64,000 bases of DNA from SHLQ01 sp964562985 (GTDB lineage: Bacteria; Actinomycetota; Acidimicrobiia; Acidimicrobiales; SHLQ01), in contig CAZLWE010000005.1 in the NCBI GenBank assembly GCA_964562985.1, positions 1-64,000 on the forward strand, given 5' to 3'. Under the pieces are notes generated by a model, which saw only the letters and a list, made by a program, of their open reading frames with translations, was not told where the DNA came from and searched no databases. Positions 17,427 through 26,138 of the stretch are shown in pieces. Within the stretch, counting starts at the first letter, position 1; every line of letters begins with the position of its first letter. The position numbers and the translations under genes are program-made.

Positions 17427-17705
17427 GTGATTAAGCGACAGAAATCTAAAGGCGGCGCAACAAAGGTGACCTTCGCTCTTCCGATCGAAGATGCACCGGC
17501 AGACACTTCAGTAGTCGGCGACTTCAACGATTGGGATCCGTTGGCGAACCCGATGAAGAAGCGCAGCAACGGCACCCGCAGCGCATCCGTAGAGATCGAC
17601 GAAGGCGAAGTTGTCAGCTTCCGGTATCTGGCCGACGGCGGCCATTGGTTCAGCGACGGCGACACCGACATCACCGACGAAGGCAACAGCCAACTCGCTG
17701 CCTAA
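17427..17705 (+). CDS. Stand-alone CBM48-type glycogen-binding domain protein
   Basis: Starts at GTG with GGAAGGAG five bases upstream. The 92-residue protein contains one immunoglobulin-like domain of the CBM48 (isoamylase N-terminal/AMPK-beta) type: KVTFALP, VVGDFNDWDP, and later FRYLADGGHWFSD. The family binds alpha-glucans and is usually fused to branching or debranching enzymes or to AMP-kinase subunits. Here it stands alone, with no catalytic domain. It is followed convergently by the dioxygenase gene. It may bind glycogen or serve as a scaffold; neither is shown. Confidence 0.82.
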   Translation: MIKRQKSKGGATKVTFALPIEDAPADTSVVGDFNDWDPLANPMKKRSNGTRSASVEIDEGEVVSFRYLADGGHWFSDGDTDITDEGNSQLAA

Positions 17706-17786
17706 GGCTCGAGCCAAGAGCTACAACGGCTCATCGAAACCACGCACCCCATAGCCCAGCTAATTCGTTCGACCGGGTCGTGATGA

Positions 17787-18965
17787 TTACAGCGATCCCT
17801 GTGGCAAAACGTCGTGTACTCCCGAGCGCTCGTGGTCTTCTCGGAGGCGGCGAAGGCGGCTGTGGAATTGATCGCGGTCGATCGTTCCGAGGCGCAAATG
17901 GCGGCGGCCTCCATCGAGCGAGATGGCGCCCCGACCATGGAGGACTCGCTGATTGTCGTACACGATTGCTTGACCGGGTTGGAGTTTCATCTGTATGGCA
18001 CGACTCGGGTCGTTCACCATCTTGGTAAAGGTGATGAACGCTCGGTAGTAGCGACCGACGAGCGAGGGCTCGACGTCGAGCGGTGCCATCGAACGTTCGT
18101 GGAATCGGATGCCGCAGACCTCGTGGTCGCGATCCAGACTGATAATCGGTGCGTGCGCGACGAGGTGAACGTCTTCACCCTGGTCGACCGAGTCGGATCG
18201 ATGACGAATGAACGGCACCGATATCTCGCTCAAGAGATCGAACGCGTCGGGGTCGTTCGTTCGAAGATCCTCGGCTATCGCAAACCCGTCGACCAGCAGT
18301 GAGTCGCCGCCCTCCGACGCCTCGATGCAGTGCAGGAACGAGCATCCACTTGGGGTGTAGCGATACGGATCATCGGTGTGCGGGTCCAGGGCAAGGCCTG
18401 ATTGAGATAGCTCCCAGACCTCGGGCTCCACAACAATGTCGAACAACCGGCCGAAGTCGGTTTCGCGGACTCGCCCGACGAGCGCCGCCAGCGCTTCGGT
18501 GTCGCTAACCCCACCGGGAATCTGCTCGACCAACGCTGCACCGTAGGTATTGACGGCCTCGAGCAACTCCAAATGATCGGCACTCCCCCGCGTCGGAAAG
18601 GCAAAGGTGGGCAGCGAGTCTCCAGCGCGGAATGATTCCGCTATGCGAAGCCTCGCGCGATCGTGGGCCTCATAGGAGTGACGCCGCAGCCACTCGAAGT
18701 CGAACACCGAGACATGACCGTCGGAGAACTCGATTTCTAGGTCGCCATCATCATTGGGAGCTGCATCCACGACCACCAGATCCGGGTCGAGATCAACCAC
18801 TGAATATGTTCGGATCGCCGATCGTTTGTCGCCGCCGGTCGAGCAATTATCTCGAAGCCACAACGCATGAAACCGACTTCGAGCACCATCGGACCATCGC
18901 AGCTGGAGGCCATCGTTGGTTACTTCAACCGTTGACGCAGCGGTATCGAATTCCATGAGGCGCAT
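17787..18965 (-). CDS. Gamma-butyrobetaine dioxygenase-like 2-oxoglutarate/Fe(II) enzyme
   Basis: The 392-residue protein has the layout of gamma-butyrobetaine hydroxylase: an N-terminal DUF971-like domain (residues about 10-95, with FHALWLRDNCSTG) and a C-terminal TauD-type dioxygenase domain. Iron ligands are His and Asp in LDPHTDDPYRY and the distal His in RVLHGRGAI. Arg in HLRLGTIDRDQF fits the 2-oxoglutarate site. The enzyme may make carnitine, or hydroxylate a related trimethylammonium or phosphonate compound. The neighbour panB is on the same strand, 29 bases upstream, so both may be on one transcript, although no pathway link is obvious. Confidence 0.85.
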   Translation of the reverse strand: MRLMEFDTAASTVEVTNDGLQLRWSDGARSRFHALWLRDNCSTGGDKRSAIRTYSVVDLDPDLVVVDAAPNDDGDLEIEFSDGHVSVFDFEWLRRHSYEAHDRARLRIAESFRAGDSLPTFAFPTRGSADHLELLEAVNTYGAALVEQIPGGVSDTEALAALVGRVRETDFGRLFDIVVEPEVWELSQSGLALDPHTDDPYRYTPSGCSFLHCIEASEGGDSLLVDGFAIAEDLRTNDPDAFDLLSEISVPFIRHRSDSVDQGEDVHLVAHAPIISLDRDHEVCGIRFHERSMAPLDVEPSLVGRYYRAFITFTKMVNDPSRAIQMKLQPGQAIVYDNQRVLHGRGAISLDGGRRHLRLGTIDRDQFHSRLRRLREDHERSGVHDVLPQGSL

Positions 18966-18994
18966 CGTAAACCCGATACGCCAGTATCAACCAA

Positions 18995-19855
18995 CTAGTC
19001 CTCTACGCTGCCCGAGCCATACAGTCCGAATGCCTCGACCTGATCATCGTCGAGGTGGTAGCTCTCGTCGTGATTTGGAAATGCTCCGGAGCGAACATCG
19101 TCGGCATAGCTAGAAAGCGCATCGATCGTTGCGGTCTTCAGGTCTGCGTAGCGGCGCACGAACTTCGGGACGAATCGATCTTCGATACCGAGTACGTCGT
19201 GGTACACGAGCACTTGTCCATCACAATGGGGCCCGGCGCCGATGCCGATCGTTGGGATATCGAGTGCCCCGGTGATGGCCTCTGCGACCTTTACGGGAAT
19301 GCCCTCGAGCACGATGGCGAAACAGCCCGCATGCTGTAACGCCTTCGCGTCTTCGATCAACTCCAAGGCGGCTTCGGCTTGGCGGCCCTGCACTTTGAAG
19401 CCACCCATCGCATGAACCGACTGCGGAGTGAGCCCGATATGGCCCATGACGGGAATCTCCGCATCGATCAAGGATTCGATCATCGGTAAGCGCTTGCGGC
19501 CGCCTTCGAGCTTTACGCACTGGGCTCCTGCTCGTACGAGGGTGGCAGCGTTGCGGACCGTCTCCTCGACCGAGACGTGGTAGCTCATCCATGGCAGGTC
19601 GCCAATGATGAGACAGTCGGGATTCGCGCGAGCGACGGCGCGCGTGTGATGCGCGATGTCGTCGACCGTTACCTGCAACGTGTCGTCGTAACCGAGGACG
19701 ACCATCGCAACCGAGTCGCCGACGAGGATCATGTCGATCCCCGCGTCGCTTGCGGCGCGAGCGCCGGGCGCGTCGTAGGCCGTCAACATGACGAGCGCAT
19801 CTTCTCCCGCAGCACGCTTGCGCGCAGCGATCTTTGGAACGGTGACCTTGGCCAT
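18995..19855 (-). CDS. panB: 3-methyl-2-oxobutanoate hydroxymethyltransferase (PanB)
   Basis: PanB adds a hydroxymethyl group from methylene-tetrahydrofolate to alpha-ketoisovalerate, the first committed step towards pantothenate and CoA. The 286-residue protein shows LTAYDAPGARAASDAGIDMI, the metal-binding VGDSVAMVVLGY, the AVARANPDCLIIGDLPWMSY stretch, and VKLEGG. HIGLTPQSVHAMGG and IGIGAGPHCDGQVLVYHD are further signatures. It has a normal length. The region just upstream, 19856-20017, holds one perfect DnaA-box 9-mer (19962-19970). Confidence 0.96.
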   Translation of the reverse strand: MAKVTVPKIAARKRAAGEDALVMLTAYDAPGARAASDAGIDMILVGDSVAMVVLGYDDTLQVTVDDIAHHTRAVARANPDCLIIGDLPWMSYHVSVEETVRNAATLVRAGAQCVKLEGGRKRLPMIESLIDAEIPVMGHIGLTPQSVHAMGGFKVQGRQAEAALELIEDAKALQHAGCFAIVLEGIPVKVAEAITGALDIPTIGIGAGPHCDGQVLVYHDVLGIEDRFVPKFVRRYADLKTATIDALSSYADDVRSGAFPNHDESYHLDDDQVEAFGLYGSGSVED

Positions 19856-20017
19856 CGCTTTCTCCTTACCGTCCAGTGCACAGGGGCTACCGGCAGCGTT
19901 CTATGAGTCTACCCCTACAACGTCAGCCCCTAAAAATGATTCCCGTGTGGGGGCGGGCCCATGTGGACAAGCATCAATCCGCAGAGCGCACACAGCCGTT
20001 TCGTCGGAACCCCGGGA

Positions 20018-20434
20018 CTACACCACCGGGTTCGTGCGCATGAGATGATTCCATCCACACGACGTGCACACCTCTACGTCGTATCCGGTGAAATCTCCCG
20101 AATACGAACGAATGCGGTTCATATCCAAGTTCGTGACGATGCAACGTCCCGACGCGGGAAGCCGAGGCCCGAAAACGTAGAGCACCTCGACCAGGTTTTG
20201 TTTCCCGCAGATTGGGCACAACGTCTCGACCGGCATACCACACTCGCGTGCATTACGCATGAGTTCGCGCTGAGCATCGCAAACCTCCGAACGGGTCGCC
20301 TCACCGGTCTTGTACGCCCGGATGGTCCGCTCCCGAGCGAGCCGAAAGTCGATCGAGCCTCCGGCACCGTCGGCAAAAGCGTGCGCCATGGCTAGCTCAC
20401 CCTCCAAACCCAAATCGGTCGGCTCATGATTCAC
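20018..20434 (-). CDS. DUF5318 family zinc-ribbon-like protein
   Basis: I recognise this as a homologue of mycobacterial Rv0049 (DUF5318). It shares the SEVCDAQRELMRNAR stretch, a CPICGK motif, a VFGPRLP segment, and a second Cys pair in CTSCGWNHLMRT. The four cysteines look like a zinc ribbon. The start is chosen as GTG at 20432-20434 (138 residues), because upstream sequence is unlike the family; no ribosome-binding sequence is seen, so it may be leaderless. It is divergent from a methyltransferase gene, with 28 bases between the two start codons. Function is unknown; in Mycobacterium it lies near rpsF, which is also near the origin. Confidence 0.85.
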   Translation of the reverse strand: MNHEPTDLGLEGELAMAHAFADGAGGSIDFRLARERTIRAYKTGEATRSEVCDAQRELMRNARECGMPVETLCPICGKQNLVEVLYVFGPRLPASGRCIVTNLDMNRIRSYSGDFTGYDVEVCTSCGWNHLMRTNPVV

Positions 20435-20462
20435 ACCGTACCGGCAAAGTACAGTCGCAGAG

Positions 20463-21125
20463 ATGCAGGAATGGACGCGATACACGACCGCTGGGGCAAC
20501 CGGGGCGGGCCGACCGGACAACTTCGTGGAGCTAGGGCCGGACCACACCGATGGTCTCGATCGCCGACTGCTTGGTGAAGTCGAGGGTCAACGAGTTCTC
20601 GATCTTGGCTGCGGTGCTGGACGATCGTCGATCGCACTCGCTCGCCAGGGGGCTCGGGTTGTGGCGATCGATCCCGACCCGATCGAGGTTGATCGTGTTC
20701 GGATGGCAGCCGAAGTAGCCGAAGTACATGTGGAAGTTCATCACGGCGACTTGGCAGAACTCGCCTTTCTTCCCGCGGACAGTTTCGACGCAATCGTCGC
20801 CGTGCACTCGCTCGCGTCGATCGACAATATCGGTCGGGTTTTTCGCCAAGCGCATCGACTGCTCCGCGCCGATCGCCCGCTCCTGATGACCCTCCCGCAC
20901 CCGGCATCGCTCGTCCTCGACGAGGACGCATCGAGTGTGCTCCGTCCATATGGTTCTGACGAACCGATGGGCGCCGGTGAACATCTCACCTATCCCCACA
21001 CGATCGGCAACACCTTTACGCAGCTCACTCGAGCGAATTTCCGAGTGGACACCCTCATCGAATCCACCGGCAACACCTCGATGCCAACGTCGGTGGTACT
21101 GCGAGCACGTAAAATCGGAACCTAG
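20463..21125 (+). CDS. Class I SAM-dependent methyltransferase
   Basis: The Rossmann-fold motif I is VLDLGCGAGRSSIALARQGA (residues about 41-60), with the acidic residue of motif II in VVAIDPDP. A later segment LRADRPLLMTLPHPASL corresponds to the post-motif III strand. The 220-residue length fits small-molecule methyltransferases of the UbiE/Methyltransf_11 group. The substrate cannot be stated. It diverges from the DUF5318 gene with a gap of only 28 bases, so the two probably share a promoter region or overlap in their control. Confidence 0.88.
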   Translation: MQEWTRYTTAGATGAGRPDNFVELGPDHTDGLDRRLLGEVEGQRVLDLGCGAGRSSIALARQGARVVAIDPDPIEVDRVRMAAEVAEVHVEVHHGDLAELAFLPADSFDAIVAVHSLASIDNIGRVFRQAHRLLRADRPLLMTLPHPASLVLDEDASSVLRPYGSDEPMGAGEHLTYPHTIGNTFTQLTRANFRVDTLIESTGNTSMPTSVVLRARKIGT

Positions 21126-21207
21126 CTACGTTGAGCGTGTAACTGGCGACAGAAACAGGAAATGAACTACCCACTGGATTTCCCCAGCTGTGGATAACCC
21201 CTGTTGA

Positions 21208-22458
21208 TTACCTATCTCGGCGATACTTGCCGCGTAGATAGCTGGCCTCGCCTTCGCCATCCAGCGGGCCCTCCTCTAAGCGTCGTTCGCGCAAAACCCC
21301 CAACGCTGCGCCGACCTCAGGACCAGCAGGAATCGACAGAATCTCCATCACTTCTTCACCGTCGAGTACAGGCGAAAAGTCCGAGAGATCCTCGATCGCT
21401 TCGAGTTCGCGATAGACCCGCGGAAATGATCGGTCATCGAGGTCCAACACCTTGATGAGATCCATCAATAGCGGAACCGATTGGAATCCAACCCGGTCGA
21501 TCAGTCGTCTCACGGTCGATTCGTCAAACTCACGTTCACCGTGTTCCACCACATCCAACCCCGCCAATACCCGCCGTATCGCTCGCGCGTCAGTATTTGA
21601 GTACCGAAGCGAATCGAGCTGCACCCCACGCGCGGAGGCGGGCGCATGGCTGAACACCACGGCTCGCCGCAACGACAGATCGACCGGCGATCGATCGAGT
21701 TCAACACCGAGGCCGGCAAGGTCATCTGCGGGCACGGTGTCCGCCACATACTCCCAAGCTCCAACCGAAGCCAAAAAGGCGATGCCGCTCGAAGGTGCCG
21801 ACGCGGCGAGCAACTTGTCGAACTCATCACGGACTCGTTCGATCGAGACGATCCGCATTCGATCGATCAAATCCGATGCAGCGGCGAAGACATCGTCATC
21901 CACGGTGAGTCCGTACCGAGCAATGAAGCGCGCGGCGCGCAGAATTCTCAACGGGTCGTCCTGAAAGGACACCTGCGGCTCAACCGGCGTTCGCAATACC
22001 CGTTGTTCGAGATCCGAGGCTCCCCCAAAGGGGTCGATGAGCTCCGCTTCGCTTTCGTCTAACCCCACCCGTATCGCCATGGCGTTGATCGTGAAGTCCC
22101 GACGGGACAGGTCCAGCTCAATATCGTCGCCAAATTCCACTTCTGGCTTTCGCGAACCATCGCCATATGACTCGGCACGATGCGTGGTGATCTCATACGG
22201 GCGATTGCCGACCCGGCAACCAATGGTGCCGAAACGTTCGCCTTGAGCCCAGAGCGCATCGGCAAACGGCGCGACCAATTCTTTGATCTCGAGCGGGCGG
22301 GCATCGGTTGTGAGGTCGAAGTCGAGAGACTCAATGGGCGCTCCAAGATGGAGATCCCGAACGATGCCACCGACGAGATACAGCGATTTTCCCGCGCGAG
22401 AAAAAGCCTCCGTCAACGGACGGATCTCATCGAGGACAACCTGGCTCAAAGCGGGCAC
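21208..22458 (-). CDS. cca: CCA-adding tRNA nucleotidyltransferase
   Basis: The enzyme adds or repairs the CCA end of tRNA. Starting at GTG (22456-22458) gives 416 residues; the reading frame is open for another 110 codons upstream but that stretch is unlike the family and overlaps a divergent gene. The N-terminal head has LYLVGGIVRD and ESLDFDLTTDARP with the metal-binding Asp pair, then RRDFTINAMAI and LRTPVEPQVSFQDDPLRILRAARF. A C-terminal HD-like region follows (AIEDLSDFSPVLDG and EVGAALGVLRERRLEEGP). Its place next to an acetyltransferase and a DUF6049 gene matches the pcnA locus of Mycobacterium. Confidence 0.95.
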   Translation of the reverse strand: MPALSQVVLDEIRPLTEAFSRAGKSLYLVGGIVRDLHLGAPIESLDFDLTTDARPLEIKELVAPFADALWAQGERFGTIGCRVGNRPYEITTHRAESYGDGSRKPEVEFGDDIELDLSRRDFTINAMAIRVGLDESEAELIDPFGGASDLEQRVLRTPVEPQVSFQDDPLRILRAARFIARYGLTVDDDVFAAASDLIDRMRIVSIERVRDEFDKLLAASAPSSGIAFLASVGAWEYVADTVPADDLAGLGVELDRSPVDLSLRRAVVFSHAPASARGVQLDSLRYSNTDARAIRRVLAGLDVVEHGEREFDESTVRRLIDRVGFQSVPLLMDLIKVLDLDDRSFPRVYRELEAIEDLSDFSPVLDGEEVMEILSIPAGPEVGAALGVLRERRLEEGPLDGEGEASYLRGKYRRDR

Positions 22459-22496
22459 GCCGCAGAGGCTACGGGAACCTTGAGTACCCTCGGGGT

Positions 22497-23198
22497 ATGT
22501 TGCTGGATCGTTTGCACCGCCCCGTGCGTGGCGTTCGAATTGTGCGCCGCGAAGAAAGCGATCCAAATCCGTCGTTTCGGGTGCAGCTAATCCCTCTGCG
22601 GATGCTCGCCACGAGCGATGTCGAGCGACTGAAGAACCAATACCAGGACAGTCCCGGACCCATCGTGACGAGTGCCTTGGGACCCAGAGAACAAGCGCCC
22701 TTTCTCGAAGCGGGCTTTGTCCCCCGGGAGTCGTTGTATCTCCTACGCCACAACTTGGAAGGCATCCGCGCTGATCAAGGACGAGCAAAGGTTCGCAATG
22801 CGCGCCGGACAGATCTCGACTCAGTGCTGAAGATCGATCGGCAAGGGTTTGATGATTTTTGGGCCTTCGATCGAGACGCCATTAGCCACGCCCGCAAAGC
22901 CACCCCCAGTCATCGGTACGTGGTGGCGACCATCGACCGGACCGTGCACGGCTATGCGATTACCGGACAAGCCGGAAAGTCTGGCTACCTGCAACGACTG
23001 GGCGTTGCCGAACAATCTCGACAACAAGGCATCGGCGGACAGCTGATTACAGATTCACTGAGGTGGGCCCAGCGAGCGGGAGCCCACGAGGTGCTCGTCA
23101 ATACCCAAGAGATCAACGAGACCGCTCGACGCATCTACGAGCGGCACGGGTTCACGCTCGATACCGAACGCTTGACCGTGCTGGAATGGGTCAGATGA
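22497..23198 (+). CDS. GNAT family N-acetyltransferase
   Basis: The C-terminal half is a GNAT domain: YVVATIDRTVHGYAITGQAG, then YLQRLGVAEQSRQQGIGGQL, whose Gln/Arg-x-x-Gly-x-Gly loop binds acetyl-CoA, and VNTQEINETARRIYERHGF near the end. The N-terminal 80 residues are a poorly conserved extension. Acceptor substrate unknown. The start codon lies 38 bases from the divergent cca start. Its last codon overlaps the start of the DUF6049 gene (ATGA), so it is the first gene of the plus-strand operon that runs to the kinase and sigma factor genes. In Mycobacterium a MutT-type gene occupies this place. Confidence 0.88.
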   Translation: MLLDRLHRPVRGVRIVRREESDPNPSFRVQLIPLRMLATSDVERLKNQYQDSPGPIVTSALGPREQAPFLEAGFVPRESLYLLRHNLEGIRADQGRAKVRNARRTDLDSVLKIDRQGFDDFWAFDRDAISHARKATPSHRYVVATIDRTVHGYAITGQAGKSGYLQRLGVAEQSRQQGIGGQLITDSLRWAQRAGAHEVLVNTQEINETARRIYERHGFTLDTERLTVLEWVR

Positions 23199-25246
23199 TT
23201 ACTGGCCGGCCAACCCTGACCGTCGCGCTCGCGATAATCGCGCTGGTCTTGGGCGCCACAACTTCGTTGGCGGCACAAAATCTGGGCTCGGTTGAACTGG
23301 TGGCCCAAAGTGCGTGGGTGGACGAGGGTGGAATCTTCAATGCCCAAGTGCGCGTCGCTGGCGCCGGTCCCGAATCCACGGTGTCGGTGCGAGTCCTATC
23401 TCCATGGCAATCCCGCGCAGATTTCCTTTCCGGTGACATCGCCGACACCGAGACGGTTTTGAACTTAGATCCCATCGTCCTCGCCGATGCTCAAGAGACG
23501 AGTAACGAGGTGCTGTCCTTGGAGATCGAGCTGGCGCGATCAATACCGACGACCCAGGAAGACACCGACGCGCAGGACTCGCTTCCCATCCTCGTCACTT
23601 CTGGCACCACCGCCGTCTTCCCACTGGAGATTTCGCTGGTCTCACCCGATGGCGAAATCCTCGACAGCTTGCTCACCTCGATCATCCACATACCGAGAGT
23701 CGGTCGAGGACTCCCGCTAACTGCGGCCATGGTGATCGAGTCCGACGTTGGAGCAACGATCGACAGCGCCGGACAGAGCACATTGACCCCGGCGGAATTG
23801 GCCGAACTCGAAATCATCATCGATGCGATCGCGCAACACCGAGCAGGGCGCGTATCGCTCGCGATCACAGGGGAAACGCTGCTGGCGCTTGAACGAAGCG
23901 AGCTCGAGGGCGCACAAGCCCTTCTCGAAACGATCGCAACCGAACTCACCTCACAGCAACTTCTGCCACAACCGCTCACCAACCTTGAGGAACAGGCGTG
24001 GATCGACGCGGAGTTCGACGACGAACTCGCTGACCTATACGCACGGAACGCCGAGATCACCCAAGAACTCATCGGTGCATCCCCGAGCAACTCGGTCGCG
24101 GTGCTGGACCAAACGATTACGCCTTCGGGTTTGGCCGAGTTGCAGCGGCTCGGCATCAACGGAGCGATCGTCGAACCAACCCATATCGAACCACTCGACA
24201 GCGAGATATTTCCCGAACCTCTCACCAACCGGTTCCTCGTGCCAGCACCAGGGATCGATCCGCTACCGGCCATGGTGATCGACCTCGATCTCGGAGCACA
24301 TTTCCTCAGCACCGATCCGGTCCCCGTCGCGGCCAACCGGATGCTCGCCGAACTCACCCTCATCGCTATCGGACAGCTGGACATTGCTGCGGGCGTCGTG
24401 ATCAGACCACCCCGCGGATGGGAAGCGAACGCGTCGTTTCTCAACATCGTGCTGAGCGGTATTGAGAGAATCCCAACCCTTACGGGAGCAACACTCCAAG
24501 AGGCGCTCGCCGACACCGCATTCGCTCCCTCAGCGGGACCCGACACATTGAGTCCGCCACTACAACGAGCTCTGCAACCGCAGCTCCAACCGACCGATCT
24601 GCGGTCGTTTCGAACCGAGTTCAACCAGGCCCAAACAGCCATCGATGCCTGGGCCACCGTGATCGAAAGCGACACCGCTTCTGTGGGGCGCCTTCATGAG
24701 TTGCTGGAGCTCAGCACCAACAGCGATCACAGCGAATTGGAACGGGCAGCCTTCATCGAACAGATCTACAACATCATCGACACCCAAAAAGATGGATCGA
24801 TCACTACCCCTCCCATCGAAACCATCACCTTGACTGGCCGAAGCTCCAATGTTCCAGTGTTGATCGACAACAACTTAGGCATCGACGCCCAGGTGATCTT
24901 GGTGCTCGACAGTGAAAAGTTGGACTTTCCCGAGGGCCGCGAGGTAACCGCAGTTCTCACTCCGGGATCAAACCGGATCGAAGTTCCGATCGAGACCAGG
25001 GGCTCGGGTGATTCACCGATCCGGATTCAAATCTTTAGCCCGGACCGCTCCGTGTTGCTGGGATCATCGGAGGTCGTCGTGCGAGCATTCGCCTTCTCGG
25101 GTGTTGGACTGATCATCGGCGTCCTCGCGATACTGGTTTTGGTCCTGTGGTGGTTGCGGCACCACGGCAAAGATGGGGATACAGTCGACACCGACGTCCC
25201 TGCCCGCCCGGATTCACAAGATTCCGGGGAACTCATCGGAGTCTGA
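23195..25246 (+). CDS. DUF6049-type large exported membrane-anchored protein
   Basis: Started at the ATG overlapping the GNAT stop codon (683 residues). It begins with a signal peptide (LTVALAIIALVLGATTSLAAQ), has a long extracytoplasmic part with several beta-rich stretches, and one C-terminal helix (FSGVGLIIGVLAILVLVLWW) followed by a short cytosolic tail. By position and layout it is the counterpart of mycobacterial Rv3909, a protein of unknown function next to the MurJ-type gene. A cell-wall role is suggested by context only. The next gene follows after three bases. Confidence 0.8.
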   Translation: MITGRPTLTVALAIIALVLGATTSLAAQNLGSVELVAQSAWVDEGGIFNAQVRVAGAGPESTVSVRVLSPWQSRADFLSGDIADTETVLNLDPIVLADAQETSNEVLSLEIELARSIPTTQEDTDAQDSLPILVTSGTTAVFPLEISLVSPDGEILDSLLTSIIHIPRVGRGLPLTAAMVIESDVGATIDSAGQSTLTPAELAELEIIIDAIAQHRAGRVSLAITGETLLALERSELEGAQALLETIATELTSQQLLPQPLTNLEEQAWIDAEFDDELADLYARNAEITQELIGASPSNSVAVLDQTITPSGLAELQRLGINGAIVEPTHIEPLDSEIFPEPLTNRFLVPAPGIDPLPAMVIDLDLGAHFLSTDPVPVAANRMLAELTLIAIGQLDIAAGVVIRPPRGWEANASFLNIVLSGIERIPTLTGATLQEALADTAFAPSAGPDTLSPPLQRALQPQLQPTDLRSFRTEFNQAQTAIDAWATVIESDTASVGRLHELLELSTNSDHSELERAAFIEQIYNIIDTQKDGSITTPPIETITLTGRSSNVPVLIDNNLGIDAQVILVLDSEKLDFPEGREVTAVLTPGSNRIEVPIETRGSGDSPIRIQIFSPDRSVLLGSSEVVVRAFAFSGVGLIIGVLAILVLVLWWLRHHGKDGDTVDTDVPARPDSQDSGELIGV

Positions 25247-25249
25247 TCT

Positions 25250-26092
25250 ATGACCATTCGCATCGTGACCGACAGTGCCTGTGACCTGTCGGACGAGGAG
25301 CTCGCTCATTGGGGAATCGGCATGGTTCCCTTGTCGATCCGTTTCGGCGACGAGGAATTCATCGACCGCACCCAGCTCTCCACCGACGAGTTTTATCGTC
25401 GGCTCGGTGCATCCGAGGTTCTGCCAGAAACCGCAGCGCCTTCGCCAGGCGCCTTCGTCGAGATGTTCAACGCCATGCAGGCCGAAGGCGCAACCGGGGT
25501 TGTCTGCATCAACCTTTCAGAAGCACTGTCTGCAACGATTCAGGCAGCTCGAACGGCCGCATCCTCCGATGACGTAACCATCGATGTGCGGGTGGTCAAT
25601 TCGAAGCAGCTAACCGGCGGTCTCGGGTCGATTGTGCTCGCCGCAGCCAAAGCCGGTCGCGACGGATCCTCCGCCGATGAGATTGTTTCGTTGGCCGAGG
25701 ACATGAGTAGCCGTACACACGTTTACGCAACGCTCGACACCCTGGAGAATCTGAAGAAGGGTGGACGAATCGGAGGTGCTCAAGCCACGTTCGGCGCCAT
25801 GTTGTCCATCAAGCCGTGTCTCGATCTATCGACCGGAGAGGTCGTCGCTGCGGGTAAGCAGCGAACTCGCAGACGCTCTCTCGCGTGGATTCGCCAACAG
25901 CTCATCGACGCCGGCGATGACATCGACAACCTCGCCATCTTGCACTCGAACGCGAGCGACATCGACGAGTTCATGGCGTCGGTAGCCGACGTACCAAGCG
26001 TTGCGAGCGCTCGCACGAACATCATCGGTGCCGTGATCGGGACCCACGGCGGTCCGGGCATTATTGGCATCACCTACCAACGCTCGAAGTAG
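25250..26092 (+). CDS. DegV family fatty-acid-binding protein
   Basis: DegV proteins bind a fatty acid between two domains, and some (FakB) present it to a fatty-acid kinase. The 280-residue protein shows RIVTDSACDLSDEELAHWGI and VPLSIRFGDEEFIDRTQL at the start, the loop ETAAPSPGAFVEMF, and LENLKKGGRIGGAQA, plus THGGPGIIGITY at the end. The gene lies in the same operon as the DUF6049 protein and the kinase. No FakA-type kinase gene is present in this window. In Mycobacterium this position holds the MurJ-type gene instead. Confidence 0.9.
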   Translation: MTIRIVTDSACDLSDEELAHWGIGMVPLSIRFGDEEFIDRTQLSTDEFYRRLGASEVLPETAAPSPGAFVEMFNAMQAEGATGVVCINLSEALSATIQAARTAASSDDVTIDVRVVNSKQLTGGLGSIVLAAAKAGRDGSSADEIVSLAEDMSSRTHVYATLDTLENLKKGGRIGGAQATFGAMLSIKPCLDLSTGEVVAAGKQRTRRRSLAWIRQQLIDAGDDIDNLAILHSNASDIDEFMASVADVPSVASARTNIIGAVIGTHGGPGIIGITYQRSK

Positions 26093-26138
26093 AGCTGATC
26101 TATCCCGTGACATCTGGCCAACTACGGTGTGGTGCGCT

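Noticed and set aside
22459..22788. Upstream in-frame extension of cca by 110 codons
   Set aside because: It overlaps the divergent GNAT gene, is unlike the family and reads as non-coding composition; the GTG at 22456-22458 is preferred.
23491..24675. 394-codon minus-strand frame inside the DUF6049 gene
   Set aside because: Ser/Arg-rich low-complexity translation opposite a gene with signal peptide and synteny support.
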